DNA of 64,000 nt from Aporhodopirellula rubra (GTDB lineage: Bacteria > Planctomycetota > Planctomycetia > Pirellulales > Pirellulaceae). Positions 28,156 to 35,310 of the stretch are shown here, piece after piece. The stretch is from the NCBI RefSeq assembly GCF_014192335.1, contig NZ_JACHXU010000005.1:1-64000 (forward strand). Direction: 5' to 3'. The position numbers and the translations under genes are program-made. Numbering within the stretch: the stretch's first letter is position 1; each line of letters starts with the position of its first letter. Below the pieces are notes generated by a model. That model saw only the letters and a program-made list of their open reading frames with translations. It had not been told where the DNA came from and did no database searches.

Positions 28156-28725
28156 TTGACCGAAAACGAATCGGATCTCGCTCGAAACCAGCGTTTCATC
28201 GCCCTGCTCGCCCGAACCGAGCATGTCGTTCGTAGGTTCACGCTAGGCCTTCTCCCGGGGGGAGAGGGCATTGACGATGTTCTGCAAGAAACGGCGTTGG
28301 AGGCGTGGCGGAAATTCGCGGAGTTCGAGGAGAACAAAGAGACCGAGTCGCGGGGAACGTCGAGTGATTTCGCCTGTTGGGTCTGTGTAATCGCCCGTTA
28401 CAAAATACTGAGTTATCAACGAGATCGATCACGTGACCGAATGGTGTTTCGAGAAGAATTGCTCTCCGAATTGGCGGATCTCGCGATGGGCGATATTCAG
28501 TCGCGGGAAGCGGAACTGAGCGCGGTGGAGCATTGCCTCGAGCAGATGGGCGAACACTCGCGACGCTTGCTCCTAAGTGTGCATCGTTACGGCGATTCGG
28601 TCGCCAAGATTGCCGAAGAGACTCAGCGAAAACCGCGGCGACTTTATTACCAAATCAACGTACTGCGTTCCACGCTGCTAGATTGCGTTAGAACAAGAAT
28701 GGCGAAGGACCAAAGTTATGGATAA
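28156..28725 (+). CDS. ECF sigma factor, Rhodopirellula/Verrucomicrobium type (pair 2)
   Basis: A 189-residue sigma-70 family factor, paralogous to the one at 25616 along its length: region 2 has DDVLQETALEAWRKFAEF and CVIARYKILSYQRDRSRD; region 4 has EHSRRLLLSVHRYGDS and IAEETQRKPRRLYYQINVLR. I place the start at TTG 28156, with AGAGGA nine bases upstream, because homology to the paralog begins there; an in-frame ATG at 28045 would add 37 non-homologous residues. It overlaps the following FecR-type gene by eight bases. Presumably released by that partner when its ligand is sensed. Confidence 0.88.
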   Translation: MTENESDLARNQRFIALLARTEHVVRRFTLGLLPGGEGIDDVLQETALEAWRKFAEFEENKETESRGTSSDFACWVCVIARYKILSYQRDRSRDRMVFREELLSELADLAMGDIQSREAELSAVEHCLEQMGEHSRRLLLSVHRYGDSVAKIAEETQRKPRRLYYQINVLRSTLLDCVRTRMAKDQSYG

Positions 28726-30421
28726 AGAGATACGCGACCTCATCTATCAAACGGTCGACAAAACGATCTCCCAAAGTGACTTTGATCGGCTGCAAAACGC
28801 CATGCTCGAGGACGCCGAAGTTCAAAAGGAATACCTGAGGGCGGTCAACGTTTTCGACATCTTGGCGGATCCAACCGCCATCCGAACCGACACATCGAAA
28901 GTTGAAACTCCCAAACCGACATTCGGGCTCCATCGCGTCGTCGGAATACAGCGGACAATTGCGAAAGCGGCGATGGTTGTCGCCGCAACTCTGTTGGTCA
29001 CCCTGACATTGCAGTCGTATACCGGATCGCGTGATAAAGTCGCGGTGGTGCTGCCTGCCCAATCCGTTACCAATCAAAAGGTAGAGTTCGACCACGGGCT
29101 CGCGCAAATCATCCAGCGAATCGATTGCGTCCTTGATACGGAAAAGTGGGGCGTGCGGGCTCCTGAGAAATTTCATCCCGGTGAGTCCGTCGCCATCTCA
29201 AAAGGATTGCTCGTCGTTGAATTCAACAGCGGTGTGGTCGTGACACTCGAAGGTCCGGCCGATCTCGAAATTCAAACCAGCAATAGCTGCTATCTGCATT
29301 CCGGAAGACTCTCGGCGATCGCTCCCGACGATGCGTTCGGATTTGAAATCATCACACCTTCAACACGGGTCGTCGACCACGGATCGGAGTTCGGTGTAAA
29401 AGTGGACGCCAGTGGGAACACCGAAGTTCACATGTTTGCTGGCGATGCCGAATTGATGCCCACTAGACGAACCGCAAACAGAGGGAGGATGCTCACCGCC
29501 ACATCGTCGCCAGCGCCTGAGTCCGTCACACTCGGTTCGCTGTCGGCGGCTCGTGTTATGAGCAAACGCACCACTCCAAACGAATCTTGGATGGAGTGGA
29601 TCACCGCAGATCACACAAGTTTTGTTCAAGTACCTAACGGTCATAACAAAGCCTTTTCACCTGCATCCGTCACAAACCTGCCCACACCCGAAAACCTCAT
29701 CCTGTGGTTCGAAGCGAGCCAGGGGGTCCAGCGAGACAGTCGCTCGCGCGTCATTTCATGGGACAACTTGGCGAGCACGATCTCAGACAAACACCAAACG
29801 AATACCGCCGCGTGGCAGGTGACCCCGGACGAACGCCCGCTGTGGAAACCAAACACCTACCCAATTCTCTCCCACCCGCGTGGATGGCCATCGTTGCAAT
29901 TCGAAGGTCGTAAGGGAAGAGAATTCCTGGTCACATCGCCAATCGAGTTTGGCGACGACTTCACCGTGTTCGCCGTTTGCAGCATGCGAGGAGGAAAATC
30001 AGGAGCATTGCTGTCTCTTCAGAGTCAAACCAAAATCCGCCTGACCCAATCTGGAGACTCGCCAAAAATCAACGTCTCAGCGACCACTACAAAAGATAGT
30101 GCCGAGTCTACATTCCAGCGTCACTTGATTAAGAGCGAGGCGCAATTGCCGGAAATGCTCGTTCTGTGTGCGGTGCAATACAGCTACGAGAAGGACACTT
30201 TTGAACTCTATATTGATGGCCGAATTCAAGGCACCGGAACACCGTTGGCTGGCTCGACGGAAAAACGTTCCCATGTAATCGGAACGAACGGATCGCTGAG
30301 CAAGCTTTTCTATACAGGCAACATCGCCGAAATTGCGGTCTACGACCACATGCTCGATCAAGACGCGTTCAGTAAAGCGACCGAATCGTTCATCCAAAAA
30401 TACGAGTTATCACTGCGATAG
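28718..30421 (+). CDS. FecR-domain transmembrane anti-sigma protein with LamG-like module (pair 2)
   Basis: A 567-residue protein. The N-terminus (MDKEIRDLIYQTVDKTIS) is clearly homologous to the pair 1 partner (NDDIRRLIYHTIDETAS). A membrane helix spans about 88-108 (IAKAAMVVAATLLVTLTL). A FecR-like domain occupies about 150-250 (TPSTRVVDHGSEFGVKV, VHMFAGDAELM). The C-terminal 250 residues are a LamG/concanavalin-like sandwich (NLILWFEASQGVQRDS, FTVFAVCSMRGG, FELYIDGRIQGTG, GNIAEIAVYDHML). It overlaps the sigma gene by eight bases, a sign of tight coupling. The cytoplasmic part would bind the sigma factor and the outer LamG domain would bind a glycan; this is inferred from architecture. Confidence 0.83.
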   Translation: MDKEIRDLIYQTVDKTISQSDFDRLQNAMLEDAEVQKEYLRAVNVFDILADPTAIRTDTSKVETPKPTFGLHRVVGIQRTIAKAAMVVAATLLVTLTLQSYTGSRDKVAVVLPAQSVTNQKVEFDHGLAQIIQRIDCVLDTEKWGVRAPEKFHPGESVAISKGLLVVEFNSGVVVTLEGPADLEIQTSNSCYLHSGRLSAIAPDDAFGFEIITPSTRVVDHGSEFGVKVDASGNTEVHMFAGDAELMPTRRTANRGRMLTATSSPAPESVTLGSLSAARVMSKRTTPNESWMEWITADHTSFVQVPNGHNKAFSPASVTNLPTPENLILWFEASQGVQRDSRSRVISWDNLASTISDKHQTNTAAWQVTPDERPLWKPNTYPILSHPRGWPSLQFEGRKGREFLVTSPIEFGDDFTVFAVCSMRGGKSGALLSLQSQTKIRLTQSGDSPKINVSATTTKDSAESTFQRHLIKSEAQLPEMLVLCAVQYSYEKDTFELYIDGRIQGTGTPLAGSTEKRSHVIGTNGSLSKLFYTGNIAEIAVYDHMLDQDAFSKATESFIQKYELSLR

Positions 30422-30677
30422 CCGATCTCACCAGTTTGATAATCAATAATCAAAGGCATCCTCCCCGTACTGCATCGTCGCCGCAATAGAAGATGCAGTT
30501 AAGATGCCGAAGGTTTCCTTCCGGGTCATGTAACGCCGCGGTGCTACCAGCCATGAAATCACGTTCGTCGTGTTCCGGATTGCTCGTAGCCTTTGCTCGA
30601 ACGATGCACATTGGTCTCGGCGTCGGTTATTATTAGCACCGTCATCTTGATTCCCCACCTCTCCACAAGATCCCACC

Positions 30678-32180
30678 ATGACACTCCGACTCGCCTTACT
30701 GTTCTGCGGCTTGTTTCTGACAACAACCGCTTCCGCAGCAGAACGCCCAAACATTCTCTGGATCTTCTCGGAAGACTTGTCGCCATTCATGGGCTGTTAC
30801 GACGACCCGATCAATGCGGGGCACACACCCTCGATCGATGCTCTCGCATCAGACGGTGTTTTATTCAAACGAGTATTCGTTCCCGCACCGGTTTGCTCGG
30901 CATGTCGGTCAGCGATTATCACCGGTGTGATGCAAACCACCACCGGAACGCATCAACATCGCTCGGGAAGGTACACCAACGGAGAGATCGTCCCCGAGCG
31001 TCTAAAAATCCATTTACCTAACAACATGAAGCCGATCCCCGAACTGATTCGTGAAGCCGGATACTTCACGTTCAACAGCGGGAAAGACGACTACAACTTC
31101 GATTACGACCGACGCGAACTTTATACGGTTGGAAACAGACCCGACTACCGTGCGGGCATGAACGGATGGCAGGGCAACACCGCCCATCACAACATGTCGA
31201 TCACGGAAGACACTTGGAATGCTCGTCCGGATAAAAACCAACCTTGGTTTGGACAGATCGAAATCAAAGGTGGCAAAGCGAATGCAAAATACGTTCGCGC
31301 CGGCGACAAACTTGCCGACACCGATGTGCCACTGCCACCCTACTTCCCTGACACGCCCGGACACCGTGCATCCTGGACGATGCACTACAACGCCGCACGC
31401 GGCGCCGACGCGAGAGTGGAAGCGATCCTAACGCAGTTAAAAGAAGATGGTGAATTTGAAAACACGATCGTCTTCTTCTTTTCCGACCACGGCAGCAACC
31501 ATTCCCTGCGTCACAAACAGTTCTGTTACGAAGGCGGTGTTCACGTTCCGCTCGTCATCCAGGGCAATCACCCCGCATTGCAAGCCGGTACCGTACGCAA
31601 CGAACTCGTATCGGGCCTCGACATTTCTGCCACCACACTCGCAATGGCGGGTGTCACCTTGCCCGACTACCTCGACGGTCGTGACCTCTTTGCCTCCGAT
31701 TACTCACCTCGCGAACATGTTATTTCTGCACGTGATCGATGCGACTACACGATCGATCGCATCCGCACGGTCCGAACGGACCAGTTTCGTTACATCCGGA
31801 ATTTCTATCCCGAGCGTCCGATGATGCAGCCACAGTACCGCGACAAAAAAATCGAAGTGCGAGACATCAAACGCCTTCATGACGCGGGAGAACTCACCGA
31901 ATACCAAGAACAACATTGGTTCGGAGTCCGACCGAACGAGGAACTTTACGATCTTGCCGCTGACCCGCACCAAATCAACAACCTCGCTAACGATCCAATG
32001 TATCAAGCGGAACTGACACGACACCGATCCATCCTGGACTCGTGGATTGAAGAAACCAACGATCAGGGGCAATACCCTGAATCGGCCGAACAATTAAGGG
32101 CGACGTTCGAGCTGTGGAAGGATAAACCCATCTTTAGGGACGCTAAGGTCAATCCTGAATACGATCAGTTTCGTGATTAG
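30678..32180 (+). CDS. Secreted sulfatase with C-S-A-C-R active site
   Basis: A 500-residue type I (formylglycine) sulfatase with signal peptide (1-20). The metal-binding start WIFSEDLSPFMGCY, the modification site PAPVCSACRSAIITG (Cys73 becomes formylglycine) and FFSDHGSNHS are intact. The C-x-A-x-R form replaces the commoner C-x-P-x-R but is accepted in several sulfatase subfamilies. The C-terminal subdomain contains the usual planctomycete ELYDLAADPHQINNLA block. It hydrolyses a sulfate ester on a secreted or cell-surface glycan; exact position unknown. It precedes a second similar sulfatase by 97 bp and likely forms a pair. Confidence 0.92.
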   Translation: MTLRLALLFCGLFLTTTASAAERPNILWIFSEDLSPFMGCYDDPINAGHTPSIDALASDGVLFKRVFVPAPVCSACRSAIITGVMQTTTGTHQHRSGRYTNGEIVPERLKIHLPNNMKPIPELIREAGYFTFNSGKDDYNFDYDRRELYTVGNRPDYRAGMNGWQGNTAHHNMSITEDTWNARPDKNQPWFGQIEIKGGKANAKYVRAGDKLADTDVPLPPYFPDTPGHRASWTMHYNAARGADARVEAILTQLKEDGEFENTIVFFFSDHGSNHSLRHKQFCYEGGVHVPLVIQGNHPALQAGTVRNELVSGLDISATTLAMAGVTLPDYLDGRDLFASDYSPREHVISARDRCDYTIDRIRTVRTDQFRYIRNFYPERPMMQPQYRDKKIEVRDIKRLHDAGELTEYQEQHWFGVRPNEELYDLAADPHQINNLANDPMYQAELTRHRSILDSWIEETNDQGQYPESAEQLRATFELWKDKPIFRDAKVNPEYDQFRD

Positions 32181-32277
32181 TCATGAACGTCTCGGGGATC
32201 ACCTACCGCTTTCCGACACGGCTAACTCCATTAACACGACACGTTCATTTTCCCGCCACTCTTTCGCCCTTACTGAC

Positions 32278-33735
32278 ATGAAAAATTGCTGCTTACTATT
32301 TTTCACTTTCCTCGCAACACTCCTGCCGACCACTGCCGCATCGCGAGAATCTGCTGCGAATGAGAAACCGAACGTCGTGTGGATCATTTCTGACGACCTG
32401 TGCCCCGACTTGGGTTGCTACGGCTACCCAGACGTTCAGACGCCGAACATCGATCGGTTGGCGAGCGAAGGAACTCGCTACACGCGAGCATTCGCGACCG
32501 CTCCCGTCTGCTCGGCGTCACGAACCGCGTTTCAAACAGGCCAATATCAAACCACTGTCGGCGGTCATCACCACGACACGAGAGATTATCCCGTTCTGAC
32601 CCAAGACACGCCGACGGTTACCGGCCTGATGCAAGATGCAGGCTATTTTGTGTGCAACGGACGCGGCAAGAAATCGGAAGCCAAACTTGCTAAGTCACAC
32701 TTGAACTTCGTGTATGACCCGAAAACGTTTTTCGATGGCGTGGATTGGTCGCAACGAACTGAGGGGCAACCCTTCTTCGCGCAAGTGCAAATCAAAGAAC
32801 CGCACCGCGAGTTCGTTCAAAGTACGCGATCCTATCCCAACGCACCAATTCCGCCATACTACCCCGACCACGCGGTCACTCGAGCGGATTGGGCAAACTA
32901 CCTCGCGAGCATCGAGGTCCTCGATCAGAAAGTCGGCGAAATCCTCAGTCGCTTGAGCGAAGAAGGTGTTGCCGACAATACGATCGTGATCTTCTTTGGC
33001 GATCACGGTCGTCCGCACGTCCGCGGCAAGCAGTGGCTCTACGACGGTGGACTCCATGTGCCGCTGATCATTCGCTGGCCTGGTAAAGTCGAAGCGGGGG
33101 CCGTTGACGAGCGACTCGCATCGTTGCTCGATGTCATGCCAACGACGTTGACTGCAGCCAAAGTGCCTGCTCCGCAGTTACCTGGACTCAATCTTCTGGA
33201 TCAAAAGTCGACCGGACACGAACGTCTGTTCGCTGCCCGAGATCGATGCGGGGATGCTGCCGATCGTATTCGAAGCGTCCGAACGAGCGACTTCAAGTAC
33301 ATCCGTAATTTCCATCCCGATCGCCCCTACATGCAACTGAGCAGCTACAAAAAGCTCATGTATCCGGTGGAAACGGTGATGAAAGTCCTCCACGCGCGTG
33401 GCGAATGGGACTCACCTTTCATGGCAACGGCGCGTCCCAAAGAAGAGCTGTACGACCTCAAGGCTGATCCTTTCGAGATGAACAATCTGGCCGATTCTCC
33501 CGAGTACGCCGAACGCCTCAATGAGTTACGCAATGCAGTCGATTCCTGGGTGGAAGAGACCGGCGACAAAGGTCGGATCGATGAATCCGAAACCGTGGAC
33601 ATGCAAGCCCTGATGGCTGAAAAACGAAAGTGGTACGCCCGCACGATGGAGAAACGCGGCCTCGATCCCGATACCTCCGACGAAGAATATTTGAAGTGGT
33701 GGGAAGAACAACTCGGCGTTCGATTGGCTGACTAA
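32278..33735 (+). CDS. Secreted sulfatase with C-S-A-S-R active site
   Basis: A 485-residue formylglycine sulfatase. The frame is open from 32173, but the ATG at 32278 begins a clear signal peptide (KNCCLLFFTFLATLLPTTA), so I use it. Catalytic features: WIISDDLCPDLGCYGY, APVCSASRTAFQTG (Cys78) and IFFGDHGRPH. It shares with the preceding sulfatase the C-x-A-x-R site and the C-terminal blocks RDRCGDAADRIRSVRTSDFK and ELYDLKADPFEMNNLA, so the two are paralogs from tandem duplication. A mature IS element is inserted 66 bp beyond its stop. Confidence 0.92.
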   Translation: MKNCCLLFFTFLATLLPTTAASRESAANEKPNVVWIISDDLCPDLGCYGYPDVQTPNIDRLASEGTRYTRAFATAPVCSASRTAFQTGQYQTTVGGHHHDTRDYPVLTQDTPTVTGLMQDAGYFVCNGRGKKSEAKLAKSHLNFVYDPKTFFDGVDWSQRTEGQPFFAQVQIKEPHREFVQSTRSYPNAPIPPYYPDHAVTRADWANYLASIEVLDQKVGEILSRLSEEGVADNTIVIFFGDHGRPHVRGKQWLYDGGLHVPLIIRWPGKVEAGAVDERLASLLDVMPTTLTAAKVPAPQLPGLNLLDQKSTGHERLFAARDRCGDAADRIRSVRTSDFKYIRNFHPDRPYMQLSSYKKLMYPVETVMKVLHARGEWDSPFMATARPKEELYDLKADPFEMNNLADSPEYAERLNELRNAVDSWVEETGDKGRIDESETVDMQALMAEKRKWYARTMEKRGLDPDTSDEEYLKWWEEQLGVRLAD

Positions 33736-33793
33736 TAAAGCCTAGCGACCATTCTTCGACTCGCATTCGATATCGATGTTATCGTCTGACCAA

Positions 33794-33801
33794 ACCCGAT
33801 G
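33794..33801. repeat. Left target-site duplication of the IS element
   Basis: ACCCGATG directly borders the left inverted repeat and is repeated exactly at 35273-35280. Eight bases is the normal duplication length for the IS66 family. Confidence 0.92.
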
Positions 33802-33814
33802 GTACTTGTTTACC
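33802..33814 (+). repeat. Left terminal inverted repeat of the IS element
   Basis: GTACTTGTTTACC, exact reverse complement of 35260-35272; the TTA at 33810-33812 is the transposase stop codon on the minus strand. Confidence 0.9.
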
Positions 33815-35204
33815 GTGCCGCGATGGGCAGAGGCAGGGCAAGCGGGCTCGTCGTGGTCAATTGACAGCGGATGAAGTCGAAAGGATCGGCCAGTCTTTGC
33901 TTGCACGTTTGCATCACGCTCATGATTCGTGACTGGGCCAACGCTCCGACTTCGGTTCGGTTGCCGCCCCATACTTTTCGATTCACGACCGCCGGACGGA
34001 TCGCCTGCTCGCCTCGCCAGTTCGTTGCGTCGGCACCGGGACGATGCAGGAACGTGAATAGATCATCGAGATGATTTTCCAAAAACTTCGCGAAGCGTTC
34101 ATTGGCAGCATGCTTCTTTGGGTGACGAACCAATTTCCACATCTTCATCGTCAATCGGCCCGCCATCACCTTCATCCCATGTGCCGTCATCTCATCGGAC
34201 CGAAAACGGTTGCGATACTCGAAGCCTGCGAGCAGCAAGTCTTTCACTCCACGCGGAAACGCCAACGCACCACCGGTCCCGCTTTCGATTAACGATTCAC
34301 ATCGCCGAAACAGGTGCGCAAAGCATTGTTGATGAGTCGCTGCGGTGAACTTGTCATAGACCGCCCAGCCGTCGTGTCCAAAGATTCCCGACCAGTCGAT
34401 ACCCAGCAGTCTTTCCGCCGGCCCGATGCTTCTCGTCGCATCCACTTCGTAACACGTCGCGGTCAGTCCGACGAACGCATGAAGCCAAGCCCCACGTCCA
34501 TTGACTCGCCAACCCGTTTCATCTCCGACCACCTGAGGCGAACCTCGCACGGCCCTTCGGACCTGAGCGTAGGCGTCCTCCAGTCGACCGGCGGTGCGAA
34601 GCATGCTTCGGCAACTGGTGCTGCGACTGACCCGAATCTCAAAAAGCATTTCCAGCAGACGTTTAACCTTGCCGTGACTGAGCCCAAGTTCTTTGTTCAA
34701 AAGCGCCATCGCGGCGTGAACGTTCGGTCCCAACTGAACTCCAGCGGCACCGACGGCGTCCGAGGTTTGCAGTTTGTGCCGACCCTGGACATGAGATCCA
34801 CAGCCACAGCAAGTTCCAGCGTCGATGTTGAATTGCCGGTTGATGACGACGCGAGGGATATCGGTTTGGAACTGCACGAGCGTTTCGGTCTTGGTCAGTT
34901 CGCCATGGCCGCAGTCGGGGCAGCACACTGGCAGGGGAACGTCGTACGTTTCATCGATCTGTTCGGGCACGGCTCGGCGATGGTGCTTGCCGTGATCTTC
35001 ACCGCTTTTACGCCCTGGCTTTTTCGGATCGGCTTTGCGTTTCTTGCGAAACGGAGCCGCTTGGCGTTTGCCTTCGCGTTCAACTTTCTCAAGACGTGCC
35101 GTGAGCAACTCAACTTGCTTGACCAACATGTCGATGATCGCCTGCTGCTTCTCAAGCAGCGGCTTGCAATCCGGGCAATCGGTGGTGATCTTGGGCACAT
35201 CCAT
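33810..35204 (-). CDS. tnpC: IS66-family transposase (TnpC type)
   Basis: A 464-residue DDE transposase, full length for the family. Order: an N-terminal leucine-zipper helix (about 16-45; QAIIDMLVKQVELLTARLEK), a Lys/Arg/Pro-rich IS66 linker, a zinc-finger (CCPDCGHG with CCGCG, about 95-137), and the catalytic core with Asp in VVGDETGW, Asp in IFGHDGWAVYD and Glu in NWRGEQAIRPAV. The IS66 C-terminal segment ends the protein. It is the only gene in the element. Catalyses cut-and-insert movement of this IS and of related copies; apparently functional because no key residue is missing. Confidence 0.95.
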   Translation of the reverse strand: MDVPKITTDCPDCKPLLEKQQAIIDMLVKQVELLTARLEKVEREGKRQAAPFRKKRKADPKKPGRKSGEDHGKHHRRAVPEQIDETYDVPLPVCCPDCGHGELTKTETLVQFQTDIPRVVINRQFNIDAGTCCGCGSHVQGRHKLQTSDAVGAAGVQLGPNVHAAMALLNKELGLSHGKVKRLLEMLFEIRVSRSTSCRSMLRTAGRLEDAYAQVRRAVRGSPQVVGDETGWRVNGRGAWLHAFVGLTATCYEVDATRSIGPAERLLGIDWSGIFGHDGWAVYDKFTAATHQQCFAHLFRRCESLIESGTGGALAFPRGVKDLLLAGFEYRNRFRSDEMTAHGMKVMAGRLTMKMWKLVRHPKKHAANERFAKFLENHLDDLFTFLHRPGADATNWRGEQAIRPAVVNRKVWGGNRTEVGALAQSRIMSVMQTCKQRLADPFDFIRCQLTTTSPLALPLPIAAR

Positions 35205-35259
35205 GACCCGCCAATTGTGGTCGATTCAGGCCAAATTCACCAACACCAGTTTTTCGCTG

Positions 35260-35272
35260 GGTAAACAAGTAC
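35260..35272 (-). repeat. Right terminal inverted repeat of the IS element
   Basis: GGTAAACAAGTAC, exact reverse complement of 33802-33814; similarity stops right after 13 bases. Confidence 0.9.
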
Positions 35273-35280
35273 ACCCGATG
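35273..35280. repeat. Right target-site duplication of the IS element
   Basis: ACCCGATG, an exact copy of 33794-33801, at the junction between the IS and the upstream region of the GH97 gene. Confidence 0.92.
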
Positions 35281-35310
35281 ATCGATCAGTTTTTGTTTTA
35301 GGATTTGTTA

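Larger units (their letters stand above)
33802..35272. mobile_element. Complete IS66-family (ISBst12-like) insertion sequence, 1471 bp
   Basis: The element is bounded by 13-bp perfect inverted repeats, GTACTTGTTTACC at 33802-33814 and GGTAAACAAGTAC at 35260-35272, and flanked by 8-bp direct repeats ACCCGATG. It holds a single full-length transposase on the minus strand and no tnpA or tnpB, as in the ISBst12 subgroup of IS66. The transposase stop codon lies inside the left repeat. Identical flanks and an intact gene point to a recent insertion. It landed between a sulfatase and a GH97 gene. Confidence 0.92.

Noticed and set aside
32173..32277. GTG-initiated extension of the second tandem sulfatase
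   Set aside because: It would bury the signal peptide that starts at ATG 32278.
34314..35264. 316-codon open frame on the plus strand inside the IS element
   Set aside because: It is antisense to the complete transposase, has low-complexity Arg/Ser-rich translation and no known domain; the transposase explains the region.
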